Assembly: GCF_036898465.1 (NCBI RefSeq)
Contig: NZ_JARUMJ010000001.1
Coordinates: forward strand, 3,534,001-3,598,000
Source of the DNA: Streptomyces sp. B21-105
GTDB lineage: Bacteria; Actinomycetota; Actinomycetes; Streptomycetales; Streptomycetaceae
Direction: 5' to 3'
Length of the DNA stretch: 64,000 bases
Shown: positions 51,710 through 61,170 of the stretch, piece after piece
Layout: the number at the start of each line of letters is the position of its first letter
How positions within the stretch are numbered: position 1 is the first letter of the stretch
Notes under the pieces: generated by a model
The model's input: the letters and a program-made list of their open reading frames with translations, nothing else
What the model was told of the DNA's origin: nothing
Databases searched by the model: none
Translations under genes and position numbers: made by a program

Positions 51710-52312
51710 ATGAACGATCGCATGGTGTGGATCGACTGCGAGATGACCGGCCTCTCGCTGTCGGACGACGCTCTCATCGAGGTTGCCGCCCTCGTCACCG
51801 ACTCCGAGCTGAACATCCTCGGCGACGGCGTGGACATCGTCATCCGGCCGCCGGCCAAGGCGCTGGAGACGATGCCGGAGGTGGTGCGTCAGATGCACAC
51901 CGCGTCCGGACTGCTCGACGAGCTGGCGGGCGGCACGACGCTCGCCGTTGCCGAGGAGCAGGTGCTGGCGTACGTCCGCGAGCACGTGAAGGAGCCGGGC
52001 AAGGCGCCCCTGTGCGGGAACTCCGTCGGCACGGACCGCGGATTCCTGGCCCGGGACATGACGGCCCTCGAGGGCTACCTGCACTACCGGATCGTGGACG
52101 TCTCCTCCATCAAGGAGCTCGCCCGGCGCTGGTACCCGCGGGCGTACTTCAACAGCCCCCCGAAGAACGGCAACCACCGCGCCCTCGCCGACATCCGCGA
52201 GTCCATCGCGGAACTGCGGTACTACCGCGAAGCGGTCTTCGTGCCGCAGCCCGGGCCCGACTCCGACACCGCGAAGTCGATCGCCGCGAAGCACGTCCTG
52301 CCCGCCCCGTAG
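51710..52312 (+). CDS. orn: Oligoribonuclease
   Basis: 200 aa from ATG 51710 ([20 protein letters not shown]); longer frames add non-homologous sequence. DEDDh exonuclease residues are visible: Asp9 and Glu11 in WIDCEMTGL, Asp in [15 protein letters not shown] (about 107) and the [11 protein letters not shown] block with His and Asp (about 157-162). It degrades 2-5-nt RNA, including pGpG from c-di-GMP turnover, and is needed for normal Streptomyces development. Confidence 0.95.
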   Translation: MNDRMVWIDCEMTGLSLSDDALIEVAALVTDSELNILGDGVDIVIRPPAKALETMPEVVRQMHTASGLLDELAGGTTLAVAEEQVLAYVREHVKEPGKAPLCGNSVGTDRGFLARDMTALEGYLHYRIVDVSSIKELARRWYPRAYFNSPPKNGNHRALADIRESIAELRYYREAVFVPQPGPDSDTAKSIAAKHVLPAP

Positions 52313-52395
52313 AAAGCCGTGCGCGAGCACCCCTGCGGACCCTGTACACTTTTTCTCGGCCGGTAGGGAGACCACAAAGTCAACTGCCGGACGTG

Positions 52396-52468
52396 GTGGG
52401 TGTAGCTCAGCTGGTAGAGCACCTGGTTGTGGTCCAGGATGCCGCGGGTTCGAGTCCCGTCACTCACC
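52396..52468 (+). tRNA. tRNA-His (GTG anticodon)
   Basis: Cloverleaf with acceptor GTGGGTG / CACTCAC, D-arm GTAGCTCAGCTGGTAGAGC, anticodon stem CCTGG with loop TTGTGGT (anticodon GTG at 52429-52431) and T-arm CGGGTTCGAGTCCCG. G at 52395 and C at 52468 give the extra G(-1):C73 pair typical of tRNA-His. CCA is not encoded. Confidence 0.97.
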
Positions 52469-52474
52469 CTGAGT

Positions 52475-52516
52475 CATCAGCCGGTGACTTCCCGTAAGGG
52501 AGGTCACCGGCTGATG
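52475..52516 (+). terminator. tRNA-His terminator
   Basis: A 19-bp stem with one G-U pair (52475-52493 with 52498-52516), GTAA loop, then TGTTT. It also shows that the acetyltransferase start must lie after 52516. Confidence 0.88.
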
Positions 52517-52536
52517 TGTTTCCCGGGAGCAGCCTC

Positions 52537-53091
52537 ATGTGCCCAACCTTCCGCCCCGAGCCGATCCGCACCGCCCGGCTCGATCTCCTCCCGCTGCGCG
52601 TCGAGCACGCGGCCCGTATGGCGGTCGTCCTCGCCGATTCCGCCCTGCACACCTTCATCGGCGGCGCGCCCAGCACGCCCGAGGAGCTCCGCGCCCGTTA
52701 CGAGCGCCTCGTCGCCGGCTCCCCCGACCCGTCCGTCTCCTGGTGCAACTGGGTGCTGCGGACACGGGACGACGGCCACAGCGGCGGCGACGGCAGCCTC
52801 GCCGGGACGGTCCAGGCGACGGTGACCGGCCAAGGGGCGGTGACCGGTTGGACCGAGGCCGAGATCGCCTGGGTCGTGGGCGTCCCCTGGCAGGGGCGCG
52901 GCCTCGCCTCCGAGGCGGCCCGCGGACTCGTCGGATGGCTGCGGGAGAAGGACGTGCGGACGGTCGTCGCCCATGTCCACCCCGACCACCGGGCCTCCGC
53001 CGCGGTGGCCGCCGCGGCCGGGCTCTCCCCCACACGGGAGGAGCAGGACGGCGAGATCAGGTGGCGTTCCGAAAGCCCCGGGCAGGCCTGA
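52537..53091 (+). CDS. GNAT-family N-acetyltransferase
   Basis: 184 aa from ATG 52537 (MCPTFRPEPIRTARLDLLPL), with a GGGAGC upstream; the frame is open from a GTG at 52516, which lies in the terminator. RimJ/RimL-type GNAT: TARLDLLPLRVEHAARMAV, EAEIAWVVGVPWQGRGLASE with the acetyl-CoA loop (Q/R-x-x-G-x-A/G, about 117-125), VVAHVHPDHRASAAVAAAAG, LSPT. Substrate unknown. It stands alone between tRNA-His and cebR. Confidence 0.82.
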   Translation: MCPTFRPEPIRTARLDLLPLRVEHAARMAVVLADSALHTFIGGAPSTPEELRARYERLVAGSPDPSVSWCNWVLRTRDDGHSGGDGSLAGTVQATVTGQGAVTGWTEAEIAWVVGVPWQGRGLASEAARGLVGWLREKDVRTVVAHVHPDHRASAAVAAAAGLSPTREEQDGEIRWRSESPGQA

Positions 53092-53142
53092 CGTCCCCGG
53101 GCCCCGGCCCCCGTAACCCGTTCGTGCACGTCCGTCCGTCCG

Positions 53143-54198
53143 TCAGGAAGACGTCCGGCCCACCAGCTCCGTCGCCAGCACCACCTGTCGGCGCTCCAGG
53201 CCCCGGGAGACCGCCGGGCGGCGGTCCGCGATCTCGGTGAGGAGGAGGTCCAGCATTCTGCGGCCCATCTCCTCGATGGGCTGCCGCACGCTCGTCAGCG
53301 GCGGGTCCATGTGACGGGCTATCGCCGAGTCGTCGTAGCCGACCAGGGCCACGTCCTGCGGAATGCGGCGGCCCGCCTCGCGCAGGGCCTGGCGGGCGCC
53401 CGCCGCCATGACGTCGGAGCCCGCGAAGACCGCGTCGAGCGTGGGGGTGCGGGCGAGGAGTTCGCGCATCGCGCGGTGACCGCCCTCCTCGGTGAAGTCG
53501 CCCAGGGCGATGAGCCCTTCGTCCACCGGGTGCCCCGCGTCGCGCAGCGCGTCCCGGTAGCCGTCGACGCGCCGCTGAGCGCCGTAGACGTCGAGGCGGC
53601 CGGTGATGTGAGCGATGCGGGTACGGCCCCGGGACAGCAGGTGCTCGACCGCCGAGCGGCCGCCGCCGTAGTTGTCGGAGTCCACGGACGGGAGCGTCTC
53701 CGCGGCGGAGCGCGGGCCGCTGATCACCGCCGGGATCTCCAGCTGTGACAGCAGATCGGGCAGCGGGTCGTCGGCGTGCACCGAGACCAGCAGGACGCCG
53801 TCCACCCGGTGCGCCGCCAGGTACTGGGCCAGCCTGCGGCGTTCGCGATCGCTACCCGCGAAGATCAGCAGCAGCTGCATCTCGGTCTCCGCGAGCTCCG
53901 CGCCGACGCCGCGCAGCATGTCCGAGAAGTACGGCTCGGCGAAGAACCGGGTCTCCGGTTCGGGGACGACGAGGGCGATCGCGTCCGTGCGGTTGGCCGC
54001 GAGCGCGCGGGCGGCGGTGTTCGGGACATAGCCGAGCTCGGCGACAGCCGCCTCCACCGCCGCGCGGGTCGCGTCGCTGACCCTCGGCGAACCGTTGATC
54101 ACCCGGGAGACCGTGCCCCGGCCGACGCCGGCACGCGCGGCCACCTCTTCCAGGGTCGGCCGGCCCCCGCTGCGCCCCCGTACTCCGTGGCCTGCCAT
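53143..54198 (-). CDS. cebR: LacI-family cellulose/cellobiose utilisation repressor
   Basis: 351 aa. The LacI HTH and hinge are at about 14-65 (PTLEEVAARAGVGRGTVSRV, INGSPRVS, ARALAANRT). The sugar-binding domain follows (IALVVPEPETRFFAEPYFSD, VDSDNYGGGRSAVEHLLSRG, VALVGYDDSAIARHMDPPLT). Divergent from cebE with a perfect 14-bp palindrome in between and a near-perfect copy at bglC, just as for the known CebR regulon, where cello-oligosaccharides lift repression. No box lies close to its own start. Confidence 0.93.
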   Translation of the reverse strand: MAGHGVRGRSGGRPTLEEVAARAGVGRGTVSRVINGSPRVSDATRAAVEAAVAELGYVPNTAARALAANRTDAIALVVPEPETRFFAEPYFSDMLRGVGAELAETEMQLLLIFAGSDRERRRLAQYLAAHRVDGVLLVSVHADDPLPDLLSQLEIPAVISGPRSAAETLPSVDSDNYGGGRSAVEHLLSRGRTRIAHITGRLDVYGAQRRVDGYRDALRDAGHPVDEGLIALGDFTEEGGHRAMRELLARTPTLDAVFAGSDVMAAGARQALREAGRRIPQDVALVGYDDSAIARHMDPPLTSVRQPIEEMGRRMLDLLLTEIADRRPAVSRGLERRQVVLATELVGRTSS

Positions 54199-54533
54199 GG
54201 GCTCCGCCTTCCGTCGTTCGCACTCGCCTGGAATCTAACAGTCCTGCCCGTCGGGCCCCCGGTCGCCGGGAGCCCCGGTGACCGCGGGCCCGACCCCCCG
54301 ACGCCCCCGGCCCCCGGCCCCGGCTCCATGCCCGGGACCCGCTGACGCCTGCCGCCGACCGGGATCCTCGGATCCGCGTCACTTCAGACATCCGGCGGAC
54401 CATTTATGCCGAACTGTGCTTTATGGGCGCCGCTTCACCTGGTTAGCTAACAGGCCGATAACTGAACGCATCTCTCCACGCTCCCACCCTTGACACCCCC
54501 GCCGGAACCGACGACTCTTCAACACATCACCTG

Positions 54534-54547
54534 TGGGAGCGCTCCCA
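54534..54547. promoter_or_regulatory. CebR box upstream of cebE
   Basis: TGGGAGCGCTCCCA, a perfect 14-bp dyad identical to the known CebR operator, 117 bases before cebE. The rest of the 54199-54664 gap shows no gene. Confidence 0.95.
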
Positions 54548-54664
54548 CGGTACCTGACACATACACATCCCGCACGTTCCCCGCCCGAGCCGCAGCGAGT
54601 AACTGACGGGCCCAACATTGCAGTTGGCCGGGGGGTCGGCACGTCAGGGCAACAGGAGGACGTA

Positions 54665-55996
54665 ATGCGAGCACGTACCCGAACCGCCCGCCGGGCGGTT
54701 GTCCTCGCGGCCGTCGCGTCGTTGGGCGCCGGCCTGCTGGCCGGCTGTGCCGACGACGGCGGCGACGACAAGGCTTCCGACGGTTCGTCGTCCGGCAGCG
54801 GCAAGGGCAAGACCACGATCACTCTCGGTCTGTTCGGCACCTTCGGCTACAAGGAGGCCGGGCTCTACGCCGAGTACGAGAAGCTCAACCCGAACATCAA
54901 GATCGCCGAGAACGTGATCGAGCGGAACGAGAACTACTACCCCGCGCTCGTCAACCACCTGACCACCAACAGCGGTCTGATGGACGTCCAGGCCATCGAA
55001 GTGGCCAACATCGCCGAGGTCGTCGCGACCCAGGCGTCCAAGTTCCAGGACATGTCCAAGGCCGCCGGGGTGAGCAAGAGCAACTGGCTGGAGTGGAAGT
55101 GGGCGCAGGCCACGGCCAAGGACAACAAGACGATCGGCCTCGGCACCGACGTCGGCCCGATGGCCCTCTGCTACCGCACGGACCTCTTCAAGCAGGCCGG
55201 TCTGCCCACCGACCCCAAGGAGGTCGGCGCGCTGTGGGCGGGCGACTGGAACAAGTTCCTCTCGGTCGGCGAGCAGTTCAAGAAGAAGGCGCCCGCGGGC
55301 ACGTACTTCATGGACTCCCCCGGCGGGCTGCTCAACGCGGTCCTCAGCAGTGAGAAGGAGAAGTTCTACGACTCCTCCGGCGAGATCATCTACAAGACGA
55401 ACCCCGCCATCAAGGCCGGCTTCGACCTGACCGCGAAGGCCGCCGCGGCGGGCCTGGTCCAGCCGCAGACGCAGTTCCAGCAGGCCTGGGACACGACGAT
55501 CGCCAACAGCAAGTTCGCCACCATCGCCTGCCCGCCGTGGATGCTGGGCACGATCAAGGGCAAGTCGAAGCCCGAGTCGTCCGGCAAGTGGGCCGTCGCG
55601 GTGGCGCCGAAGTCCGGGAACTGGGGCGGCGCCTTCCTGGGCGTGCCCTCCGCCGGCAAGAACGTGAAGGAAGCCGAGAAGCTGGCCGCCTGGCTGACCG
55701 CGCCCGAGCAGCAGGCGAAGCTGTTCAAGGTGCAGGGCAACTTCCCGAGCGCGCCGGGCGCGTACACGATGCCCGAAGTCACCGACGCGAAGAACCAGAT
55801 GACCGGTGAGCAGAACATCGGCACGATCTTCGCGGAGGCCGCCAAGACCGCCCCGGTCCAGGTGATCGGCCCGAAGGACCAGATCATCCAGCAGGGTCTG
55901 AGCGACAACGGCGTCATCCTGGTCACGAAGGGCAAGTCGGCGGCGGAAGCCTGGGAAGCGGCGACCAAGACCATCGACAACAACCTGGACAAGTGA
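54665..55996 (+). CDS. cebE: Cellobiose/cellotriose-binding lipoprotein
   Basis: 443 aa. Signal peptide with lipobox LLAGC (Cys28) and a Gly/Ser/Asp-rich linker. Type I sugar-binding fold: ITLGLFGTFGYKEAGLYAEY (about 52-71), YYPALVNHLTTNSGLMDVQA, IACPPWMLGTIKGKSKPESS (about 286), and NVKEAEKLAAWLTAPEQQAK. AGGAGG precedes the ATG. It captures cello-oligosaccharides for import and, in pathogenic species, for sensing. The GTGA overlap couples it to cebF. Confidence 0.94.
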   Translation: MRARTRTARRAVVLAAVASLGAGLLAGCADDGGDDKASDGSSSGSGKGKTTITLGLFGTFGYKEAGLYAEYEKLNPNIKIAENVIERNENYYPALVNHLTTNSGLMDVQAIEVANIAEVVATQASKFQDMSKAAGVSKSNWLEWKWAQATAKDNKTIGLGTDVGPMALCYRTDLFKQAGLPTDPKEVGALWAGDWNKFLSVGEQFKKKAPAGTYFMDSPGGLLNAVLSSEKEKFYDSSGEIIYKTNPAIKAGFDLTAKAAAAGLVQPQTQFQQAWDTTIANSKFATIACPPWMLGTIKGKSKPESSGKWAVAVAPKSGNWGGAFLGVPSAGKNVKEAEKLAAWLTAPEQQAKLFKVQGNFPSAPGAYTMPEVTDAKNQMTGEQNIGTIFAEAAKTAPVQVIGPKDQIIQQGLSDNGVILVTKGKSAAEAWEAATKTIDNNLDK

Positions 55997-57012
55997 CCCG
56001 AATGGCCACCCGCCACGACACCGCCGCGCCCCCCGCCAAGGAGGGGGGCGCGGCCCCGGGCCGCCCGCCCGCCGTCCTCACGGACGCGGATCAGCGGCGT
56101 CGGGCCCGGCTCTCCCGCCGCTGGCAGCGGGACAAGCGCTGGAGCCCGTACGCGTTCGTCTCGCCGTTCTTCCTGCTGTTCCTCGCGTTCGGCCTGTTCC
56201 CGCTGCTCTACACCGGCTGGGCCTCGCTGCACCAGGTGGAGCTGACCGCGCCCACCGACATGACGTGGGTGGGGATGCGCAACTACACGCGCATCTTCGA
56301 CGACGACTTCTTCTGGAACGCGGCGAAGAACACCCTGACCATCGGGATCATCGCCACCGTTCCGCAGCTGCTGATGGCCATGGGCATCGCCCACATCCTG
56401 AACTACAAGCTGCGGGCCTCGACCTTCTACCGGGTCGCGATGCTCGCGCCGTACGCGACCTCGATCGCGGCCGCCTCACTGGTCTTCGTCCTGCTCTTCG
56501 GCCGTGACTACGGCATGATCAACTGGGCGCTGCACTTCGTCGGGATCGACGCGATCGACTGGCAGAACGACAAGTGGCCGTCGCAGATCGCCGTCTCGTC
56601 GATCATCATCTGGCGGTGGACCGGTTACAACGCGCTGATCTACCTGGCCGCGATGCAGGCCATCCCGCAGGACCTGTACGAGTCGGCGGCGCTGGACGGC
56701 GCGAGCCGCTGGAGGCAGTTCCTGCACGTCACGCTGCCGTCGCTGCGGCCGACGATCCTGTTCACGGTCGTCGTGTCGACGATCGGCGCGAGCCAGGTCT
56801 TCGGCGAGCCGCTGCTGTTCGACGCCAACAAGGGCGCGTCGGGCGGCGCGGAGCACCAGTTCCAGACGCTGGGCCTGTACCTGTACGAGCAGGGCTGGGT
56901 CAACCAGCACCTGGGCCGGGCCTCGGCGATCGCCTGGACGATGTTCCTGATCCTGATCGTGGTCGGCATCGTCAACTACGTCATCTCGCGCCGGCTGCGC
57001 GCCAGTAGTTAG
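55993..57012 (+). CDS. cebF: Cellobiose ABC transporter permease
   Basis: 339 aa from GTG 55993 (overlapping the cebE stop); ATG 56002 would lose three residues. A Pro/Ala-rich cytoplasmic leader precedes six membrane helices, the first at PYAFVSPFFLLFLAFGLFPL (about 50-70). The EAA-like loop that contacts the ATPase is AMQAIPQDLYESAALDGASR (about 218-237), WRQFLHVTLPSLRPT. It works with CebG and the shared ATPase MsiK, which is not in this window. Confidence 0.94.
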   Translation: MTRMATRHDTAAPPAKEGGAAPGRPPAVLTDADQRRRARLSRRWQRDKRWSPYAFVSPFFLLFLAFGLFPLLYTGWASLHQVELTAPTDMTWVGMRNYTRIFDDDFFWNAAKNTLTIGIIATVPQLLMAMGIAHILNYKLRASTFYRVAMLAPYATSIAAASLVFVLLFGRDYGMINWALHFVGIDAIDWQNDKWPSQIAVSSIIIWRWTGYNALIYLAAMQAIPQDLYESAALDGASRWRQFLHVTLPSLRPTILFTVVVSTIGASQVFGEPLLFDANKGASGGAEHQFQTLGLYLYEQGWVNQHLGRASAIAWTMFLILIVVGIVNYVISRRLRASS

Positions 57013-57023
57013 GAGTACCGGCC

Positions 57024-57941
57024 GTGACGACGACGACAACGACCGCGAAGACCGCGGAACCCGAGGACGCCGTGCCGAAGGCCCGCAAGGTGCGGCGCCC
57101 GAAGTCCGCGCAGGCCGGCGGGCACATGCACGGCGGCCCGATCGCCTACATCATCCTGACCGTGTTCACCATCGTGTCGCTGTTCCCGCTGGTGTGGACG
57201 GCGATCGCCGCCTCCCGGGACAACAACCGGCTGGCGCAGAACCCGCCCCCGTTCGTGTTCGGCTCGAACCTCTTCCACAACCTGGACGTGGCCTGGAACG
57301 ACGCGAACCTGGGCACGGCGTTCGTCAACACGACGATCGTGGCGGGCACGTCGGCGGCGACGATCGTGTTCCTCTCCACGATCGCCGGGTTCGCCTTCGC
57401 CAAGCTCCGCTTCCGGGGCCGGGGCGCGCTGATGCTGATCGTGATCGGCACGATGATGGTGCCGCCGCAGCTGAGCGTGATCCCGCTGTACATGATGGTC
57501 GCCAAGCTGGAGTGGACCGACCAGCTGCAGGCGGTGATCCTGCCCTCGCTGGTGAGCGCGTTCGGCGTGTTCTTCATGCGGCAGTACCTCATCCAGGCGC
57601 TGCCCGACGAGATCATCGAGGCCGCCCGGGTGGACGGCGCGAGCAGCTGGCGCGTGGTGTGGCACGTGGTGTTCCCCGCGGCGCGGCCCGCGATGGCGGT
57701 GCTCGGCATGCTGATGTTCGTGCAGACCTGGAACGACTTCCTGTGGCCGTTCCTGGTGCTGAGCCAGACCGGCAACCCCACCGTGCAGGTCGCCGTCGCG
57801 GGCCTGGGCCGTGGCTACACCCCGGACCAGTCCCTGATCATGGCGGGCGCGCTGCTCGGCACGCTGCCGCTGCTGCTGGTCTTCGCGATCTTCGGCAAGC
57901 AGATCGTGGGCGGCATCATGCAGGGCGCGGTGAAGGGCTGA
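57024..57941 (+). CDS. cebG: Cellobiose ABC transporter permease
   Basis: 305 aa from GTG 57024. MalG-type: first helix IAYIILTVFTIVSLFPLVWT (about 39-58), a large periplasmic part, AATIVFLSTIAGFAFAKL, and the EAA loop LIQALPDEIIEAARVDGASS (about 190-209), WRVVWHVVFPAARPA. It ends with LLVFAIFGKQIVGGIMQGAV. 11 bases after cebF; the 207 bases to bglC show direct repeats of CAGGACGCCCA but no gene. Confidence 0.94.
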   Translation: MTTTTTTAKTAEPEDAVPKARKVRRPKSAQAGGHMHGGPIAYIILTVFTIVSLFPLVWTAIAASRDNNRLAQNPPPFVFGSNLFHNLDVAWNDANLGTAFVNTTIVAGTSAATIVFLSTIAGFAFAKLRFRGRGALMLIVIGTMMVPPQLSVIPLYMMVAKLEWTDQLQAVILPSLVSAFGVFFMRQYLIQALPDEIIEAARVDGASSWRVVWHVVFPAARPAMAVLGMLMFVQTWNDFLWPFLVLSQTGNPTVQVAVAGLGRGYTPDQSLIMAGALLGTLPLLLVFAIFGKQIVGGIMQGAVKG

Positions 57942-58135
57942 GTTGGGCTGAGTCGCCCCCGCGCGATCAGGACGCCCATCGCACCGACACCAGGACGCCC
58001 ACCGCTCACGGCGTCGGCGGCCCAGGCGACGGCCGTCATGCGTCCATGAATCTCCCGGGGGCCGGGTCACCGCCGCCTCGGCCCCCCGTCGCACCACTTC
58101 CCCCCTCAACCTCCGTCGGTCTCGACGACCACTCA

Positions 58136-58149
58136 TGGGAGCGCTTCCA
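58136..58149. promoter_or_regulatory. CebR box overlapping the bglC start codon
   Basis: TGGGAGCGCTTCCA differs from the perfect dyad at one position (58145). Its last base is the A of the bglC ATG, so a bound repressor would block both a promoter-proximal step and, if transcription reads through from cebG, elongation into bglC. Confidence 0.93.
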
Positions 58150-59579
58150 TGCCTGAGCCCGTTTCTCCGGTGACCTTTCCCCCCGCCTTCCTCTGGGGCG
58201 CGGCGACCTCCGCGTACCAGATCGAGGGGGCGGTGCGGGAGGACGGCCGTACCCCCTCGATCTGGGACACCTTCAGCCATACCCCCGGCAAGACGGCGGG
58301 CGGCGAGCACGGTGACATCGCTGTCGACCACTATCACCGCTACCGCGACGACGTCGCCCTGATGGCGGACCTGGGCCTGTCGGCGTACCGCTTCTCCGTC
58401 TCCTGGTCCCGGGTCCAGCCGACCGGCCGCGGTCCCGCGGTGCAGGTGGGCCTGGACTTCTACCGCCGTCTGGTGGACGAGCTGCTGGCGAAGGGCATCA
58501 AGCCCGCCGTCACCCTCTACCACTGGGACCTCCCGCAGGAGCTCGAGGACGCGGGCGGCTGGCCGGAGCGGGACACGGCCTACCGGTTCGCGGAGTACGC
58601 GCAGATCGTCGGCGAGGCGCTGGGCGACCGGGTGGAGAACTGGATCACGCTGAACGAGCCGTGGTGCAGCGCCTTCCTGGGCTACGCGTCCGGGGTGCAC
58701 GCGCCGGGCCGTACGGAGCCGGTGGCCTCGCTGAAGGCTGCGCACCATCTGAACCTGGCGCACGGGCTGGGCACGTCGGCGCTGCGCGCGGCCATGCCGG
58801 CCCGCAACGCGGTGGCCATCAGCCTCAACTCCTCGGTGGTACGCCCGCTGTCCCCGGGCGACCCGGCGGACCTGGCCGCGGTGCAGAAGATCGACGACCT
58901 CGCCAACGGGGTCTTCCACGGTCCGATCCTGCGGGGCGCGTACCCCGAGACGCTGCTCGCGGCGACCTCTTCGCTGACGGACTGGTCGTACGTCCTCGAC
59001 GGCGATCTGCGCGCCATCCACCAGCCGCTGGACGCGCTGGGCCTCAACTACTACACGCCCACGCTGGTCTCGGCGGCGGACGCGTCGGTGCGCGGCCCCC
59101 GCTCGGACGGTCACGGCGCGAGCGACCACTCGCCGTGGCCGGCCGCGGACGACGTCGCGTTCCACCTGACGCCCGGCGACCGCACGGAGATGGGCTGGTC
59201 CATCGACCCGACCGGTCTGCACGAGCTGATCATGCGCTACACCCGGGAGGCGCCGGGCCTGCCGCTGTACATCACGGAGAACGGCGCGGCCTACGACGAC
59301 AAGCCCGACGCGGACGGCCGTGTCCACGACCCGGAGCGCATCGCCTATCTGCGCGGCCACCTCGCTGCCGTGCGGCAGGCGATCGCGGACGGCGCCGACG
59401 TGCGCGGCTACTACCTGTGGTCACTGCTCGACAACTTCGAGTGGGCGTACGGCTACGAGAAGCGGTTCGGCGCGGTGTACGTGGACTACGCGACGCTGAC
59501 CCGCACGCCGAAGTCGAGCGCCCTCTGGTACAGCCAGGCGGCGCGCACCGGTTCGCTGCCCGAGGCCGAGACCGCCTGA
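58149..59579 (+). CDS. bglC: GH1 beta-glucosidase of the cellobiose regulon
   Basis: 476 aa, no signal peptide, so it acts in the cytoplasm. GH1 signature elements: [20 protein letters not shown] (about 17-36), [20 protein letters not shown], acid/base Glu170 in [10 protein letters not shown] and nucleophile Glu377 in [12 protein letters not shown]. It hydrolyses imported cellobiose and cello-oligosaccharides to glucose. There is no clear Shine-Dalgarno; the region before the ATG is the CebR box. Ends before a perfect hairpin terminator at 59692. Confidence 0.95.
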   Translation: MPEPVSPVTFPPAFLWGAATSAYQIEGAVREDGRTPSIWDTFSHTPGKTAGGEHGDIAVDHYHRYRDDVALMADLGLSAYRFSVSWSRVQPTGRGPAVQVGLDFYRRLVDELLAKGIKPAVTLYHWDLPQELEDAGGWPERDTAYRFAEYAQIVGEALGDRVENWITLNEPWCSAFLGYASGVHAPGRTEPVASLKAAHHLNLAHGLGTSALRAAMPARNAVAISLNSSVVRPLSPGDPADLAAVQKIDDLANGVFHGPILRGAYPETLLAATSSLTDWSYVLDGDLRAIHQPLDALGLNYYTPTLVSAADASVRGPRSDGHGASDHSPWPAADDVAFHLTPGDRTEMGWSIDPTGLHELIMRYTREAPGLPLYITENGAAYDDKPDADGRVHDPERIAYLRGHLAAVRQAIADGADVRGYYLWSLLDNFEWAYGYEKRFGAVYVDYATLTRTPKSSALWYSQAARTGSLPEAETA

Positions 59580-59691
59580 CCGCCGGGCCGCCACCGTCTG
59601 ACGGTGGCGCGAAACCGCCTGTGGGCGGTGGAGGCCGCCTGACGGTGGCCGGGACTGCACAGAGACCGCCTGACCCGGGGGGCAGGGGGAG

Positions 59692-59724
59692 GGGCGCGGC
59701 ACGCCGTGGGGGCGTGCCGCGCCC
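59692..59724 (+). terminator. Terminator of the bglC transcript
   Basis: A perfect 14-bp stem (59692-59705 with 59711-59724) and five-base loop, about 110 bases after the stop. Several CGCCTGACGGTGGC direct repeats lie between. Confidence 0.75.
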
Positions 59725-60402
59725 TCTGCGTGCCCGGACACGGGACACAACCCGAAGGTGAAGCCGGTCTGAAGGACGGGGCCGCAGCAAGCGGCGTCCG
59801 CGTAGTTCGTGGCTCCGCCGGGACACCGCCTGTCCCGCATCGCCCGGCCACGTGGACAACCGGCCGAGCCCCTTGGCCTTGGCGAAGGCGACGAGCCGGG
59901 AGAACAGGCCGCTGACGGTTTCGACGCCACGCTCGCCACGTCCGGCCCTTGACCGAGGCCGGCACTGATGCGGCTGGGCGACCTCAGGCGGCGCCGGCTT
60001 CGCGCCCACTCCGCGGAGTGATGGACAGCGCCATCGGGGCCGGACCTTGCCCGGACGGGCCGGCACGCAAAAGCAGGCTGCGTGATCTGCGTCACCCTTG
60101 CAACTGCAGGTGAAATTGCACCTTTCCGCAAATTTTCATTGAAACCTGTACGGACTGGCGGATTGCCAGCTTGCGCGCGGGTAGCGCCTTCGGGCGCGGG
60201 GTGGCGAACCGTGGCGTTGCGCCACTGCAAATCCGCTGACGAGCACGCCGGGTGCCGCTGGTCGAGGGGCTGCGAAAACGGTTGCTGGAAGGAGCGCCAT
60301 CGGATGGTCGGGTCCGCTTAGATCTGTTCTCCAGAGCAATCACGCTCCGGCGCCGACCACGCTGAAACCGGGTGCGTGACGGCCGGGGGCGGGCATCAGC
60401 GA
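59725..60402. other. Long intergenic region, no gene supported
   Basis: About 680 bases with open frames but no convincing protein. It contains an imperfect palindrome AGGTGAAATTGCACCT (60108-60123) in an AT-richer patch, and a repeat-like stretch GGGTAGCGCCTTCGGGCGC (60180). It may hold the outer end of the plasmid-like module that follows; I cannot show an attachment site. Confidence 0.4.
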
Positions 60403-60429
60403 AGCCGGGGCCCCCAAGGGGCCCCGGCT
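60403..60429 (-). terminator. Terminator of the ribbon-helix-helix gene
   Basis: A perfect 12-bp stem (60403-60414 with 60418-60429) with a 3-base loop, downstream of the minus-strand gene at 60509. Confidence 0.75.
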
Positions 60430-60508
60430 CGAGAGAGACCGGTGCATGGATCAGTCATGGAGCCTGAAGTACGCACATCGCCTGCAGGATCCGACAGTGG
60501 TGACATCC

Positions 60509-60784
60509 CTACGGCTGGCCCGGTCCGCCCGAAGGGCGTTCCTGCAGCGCCGTCGCCACCTGCCGCTGGGCCGAGGCGATGTAGGCCTCGCTCGCCGCGC
60601 GGAAGTCGGCGCCGGCCACCCGGTCGCGCACCCAGGCGTCCATCCCCGCCCTGATGACGGCGTTGGCGCTGGTTGACTCCACCGCCGCGATGGCGTGGAT
60701 GCGGTCCAGGAGGTGACGGGGGAAACGGACCGACACCACAACCTGCTGGTCCTTCTCCTCGGGCTTCTCGTTCTTCCTGGGCAT
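60509..60784 (-). CDS. Ribbon-helix-helix DNA-binding protein
   Basis: 91 aa from ATG 60784 (MPRKNEKPEEKDQQVVVSVR); GAAGGG lies upstream. The ribbon strand QVVVSVRFPRHLLDRIHAIA is followed by helices A and B (AVESTSANAVIRAGMDAWVR), a classic MetJ/Arc/CopG-type fold. A C-terminal helix completes it (FRAASEAYIASAQRQVATAL). It is divergent from a two-gene operon, with inverted repeats in the gap, so it probably represses that operon and itself, in plasmid copy-control or antitoxin style. Confidence 0.8.
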   Translation of the reverse strand: MPRKNEKPEEKDQQVVVSVRFPRHLLDRIHAIAAVESTSANAVIRAGMDAWVRDRVAGADFRAASEAYIASAQRQVATALQERPSGGPGQP

Positions 60785-61170
60785 GTGCCTTCCCTTCATC
60801 GGGCCGCATGCCCTGCTCGTGTCAGGGACAGGGCATGCCGTTCCCGGTTCACGGGCGCGAGCGGCGTGTCGGCCGAGCGCCCTTGCTGACAACGCCTCAC
60901 ACACTAAGCCACTACAGAACTACGAGATGTACTGTGCGTAACATTTTTATTGCGCACATAGGTTCTGACTCACCGAGAGTCAAGCTCTGGCTGTGAGTTA
61001 CAACACCTCATGAAGTTCATCGATGTCGATTCGTTGATGTAGTAGCAAGTGGGATGCTCTTTACGAACTACACGACTACATCAAGTATGGTGTGTCGCTA
61101 CACAGTGAGATCAGACGAGTGCACACCGCTACACCACGGGGTGCACACCCCGGACGAACAAGGAGTTCGC
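60785..61170. promoter_or_regulatory. AT-rich divergent control region with inverted repeats
   Basis: No gene. The stretch 60900-61150 is strikingly AT-rich for this genome. A perfect 10-bp inverted repeat, TTGATGTAGT (61034-61043) and ACTACATCAA (61075-61084), frames a 31-base spacer, and further CTACA/ACTAC copies lie at 60911-60925 and 61110-61135. These are candidate binding sites for the divergent ribbon-helix-helix protein. Confidence 0.65.

Noticed and set aside
59421..60230. Minus-strand frames after bglC, including GLFSRLVAFAKAKGLGRLST
   Set aside because: No recognisable family and no start signal; part is antisense to bglC.
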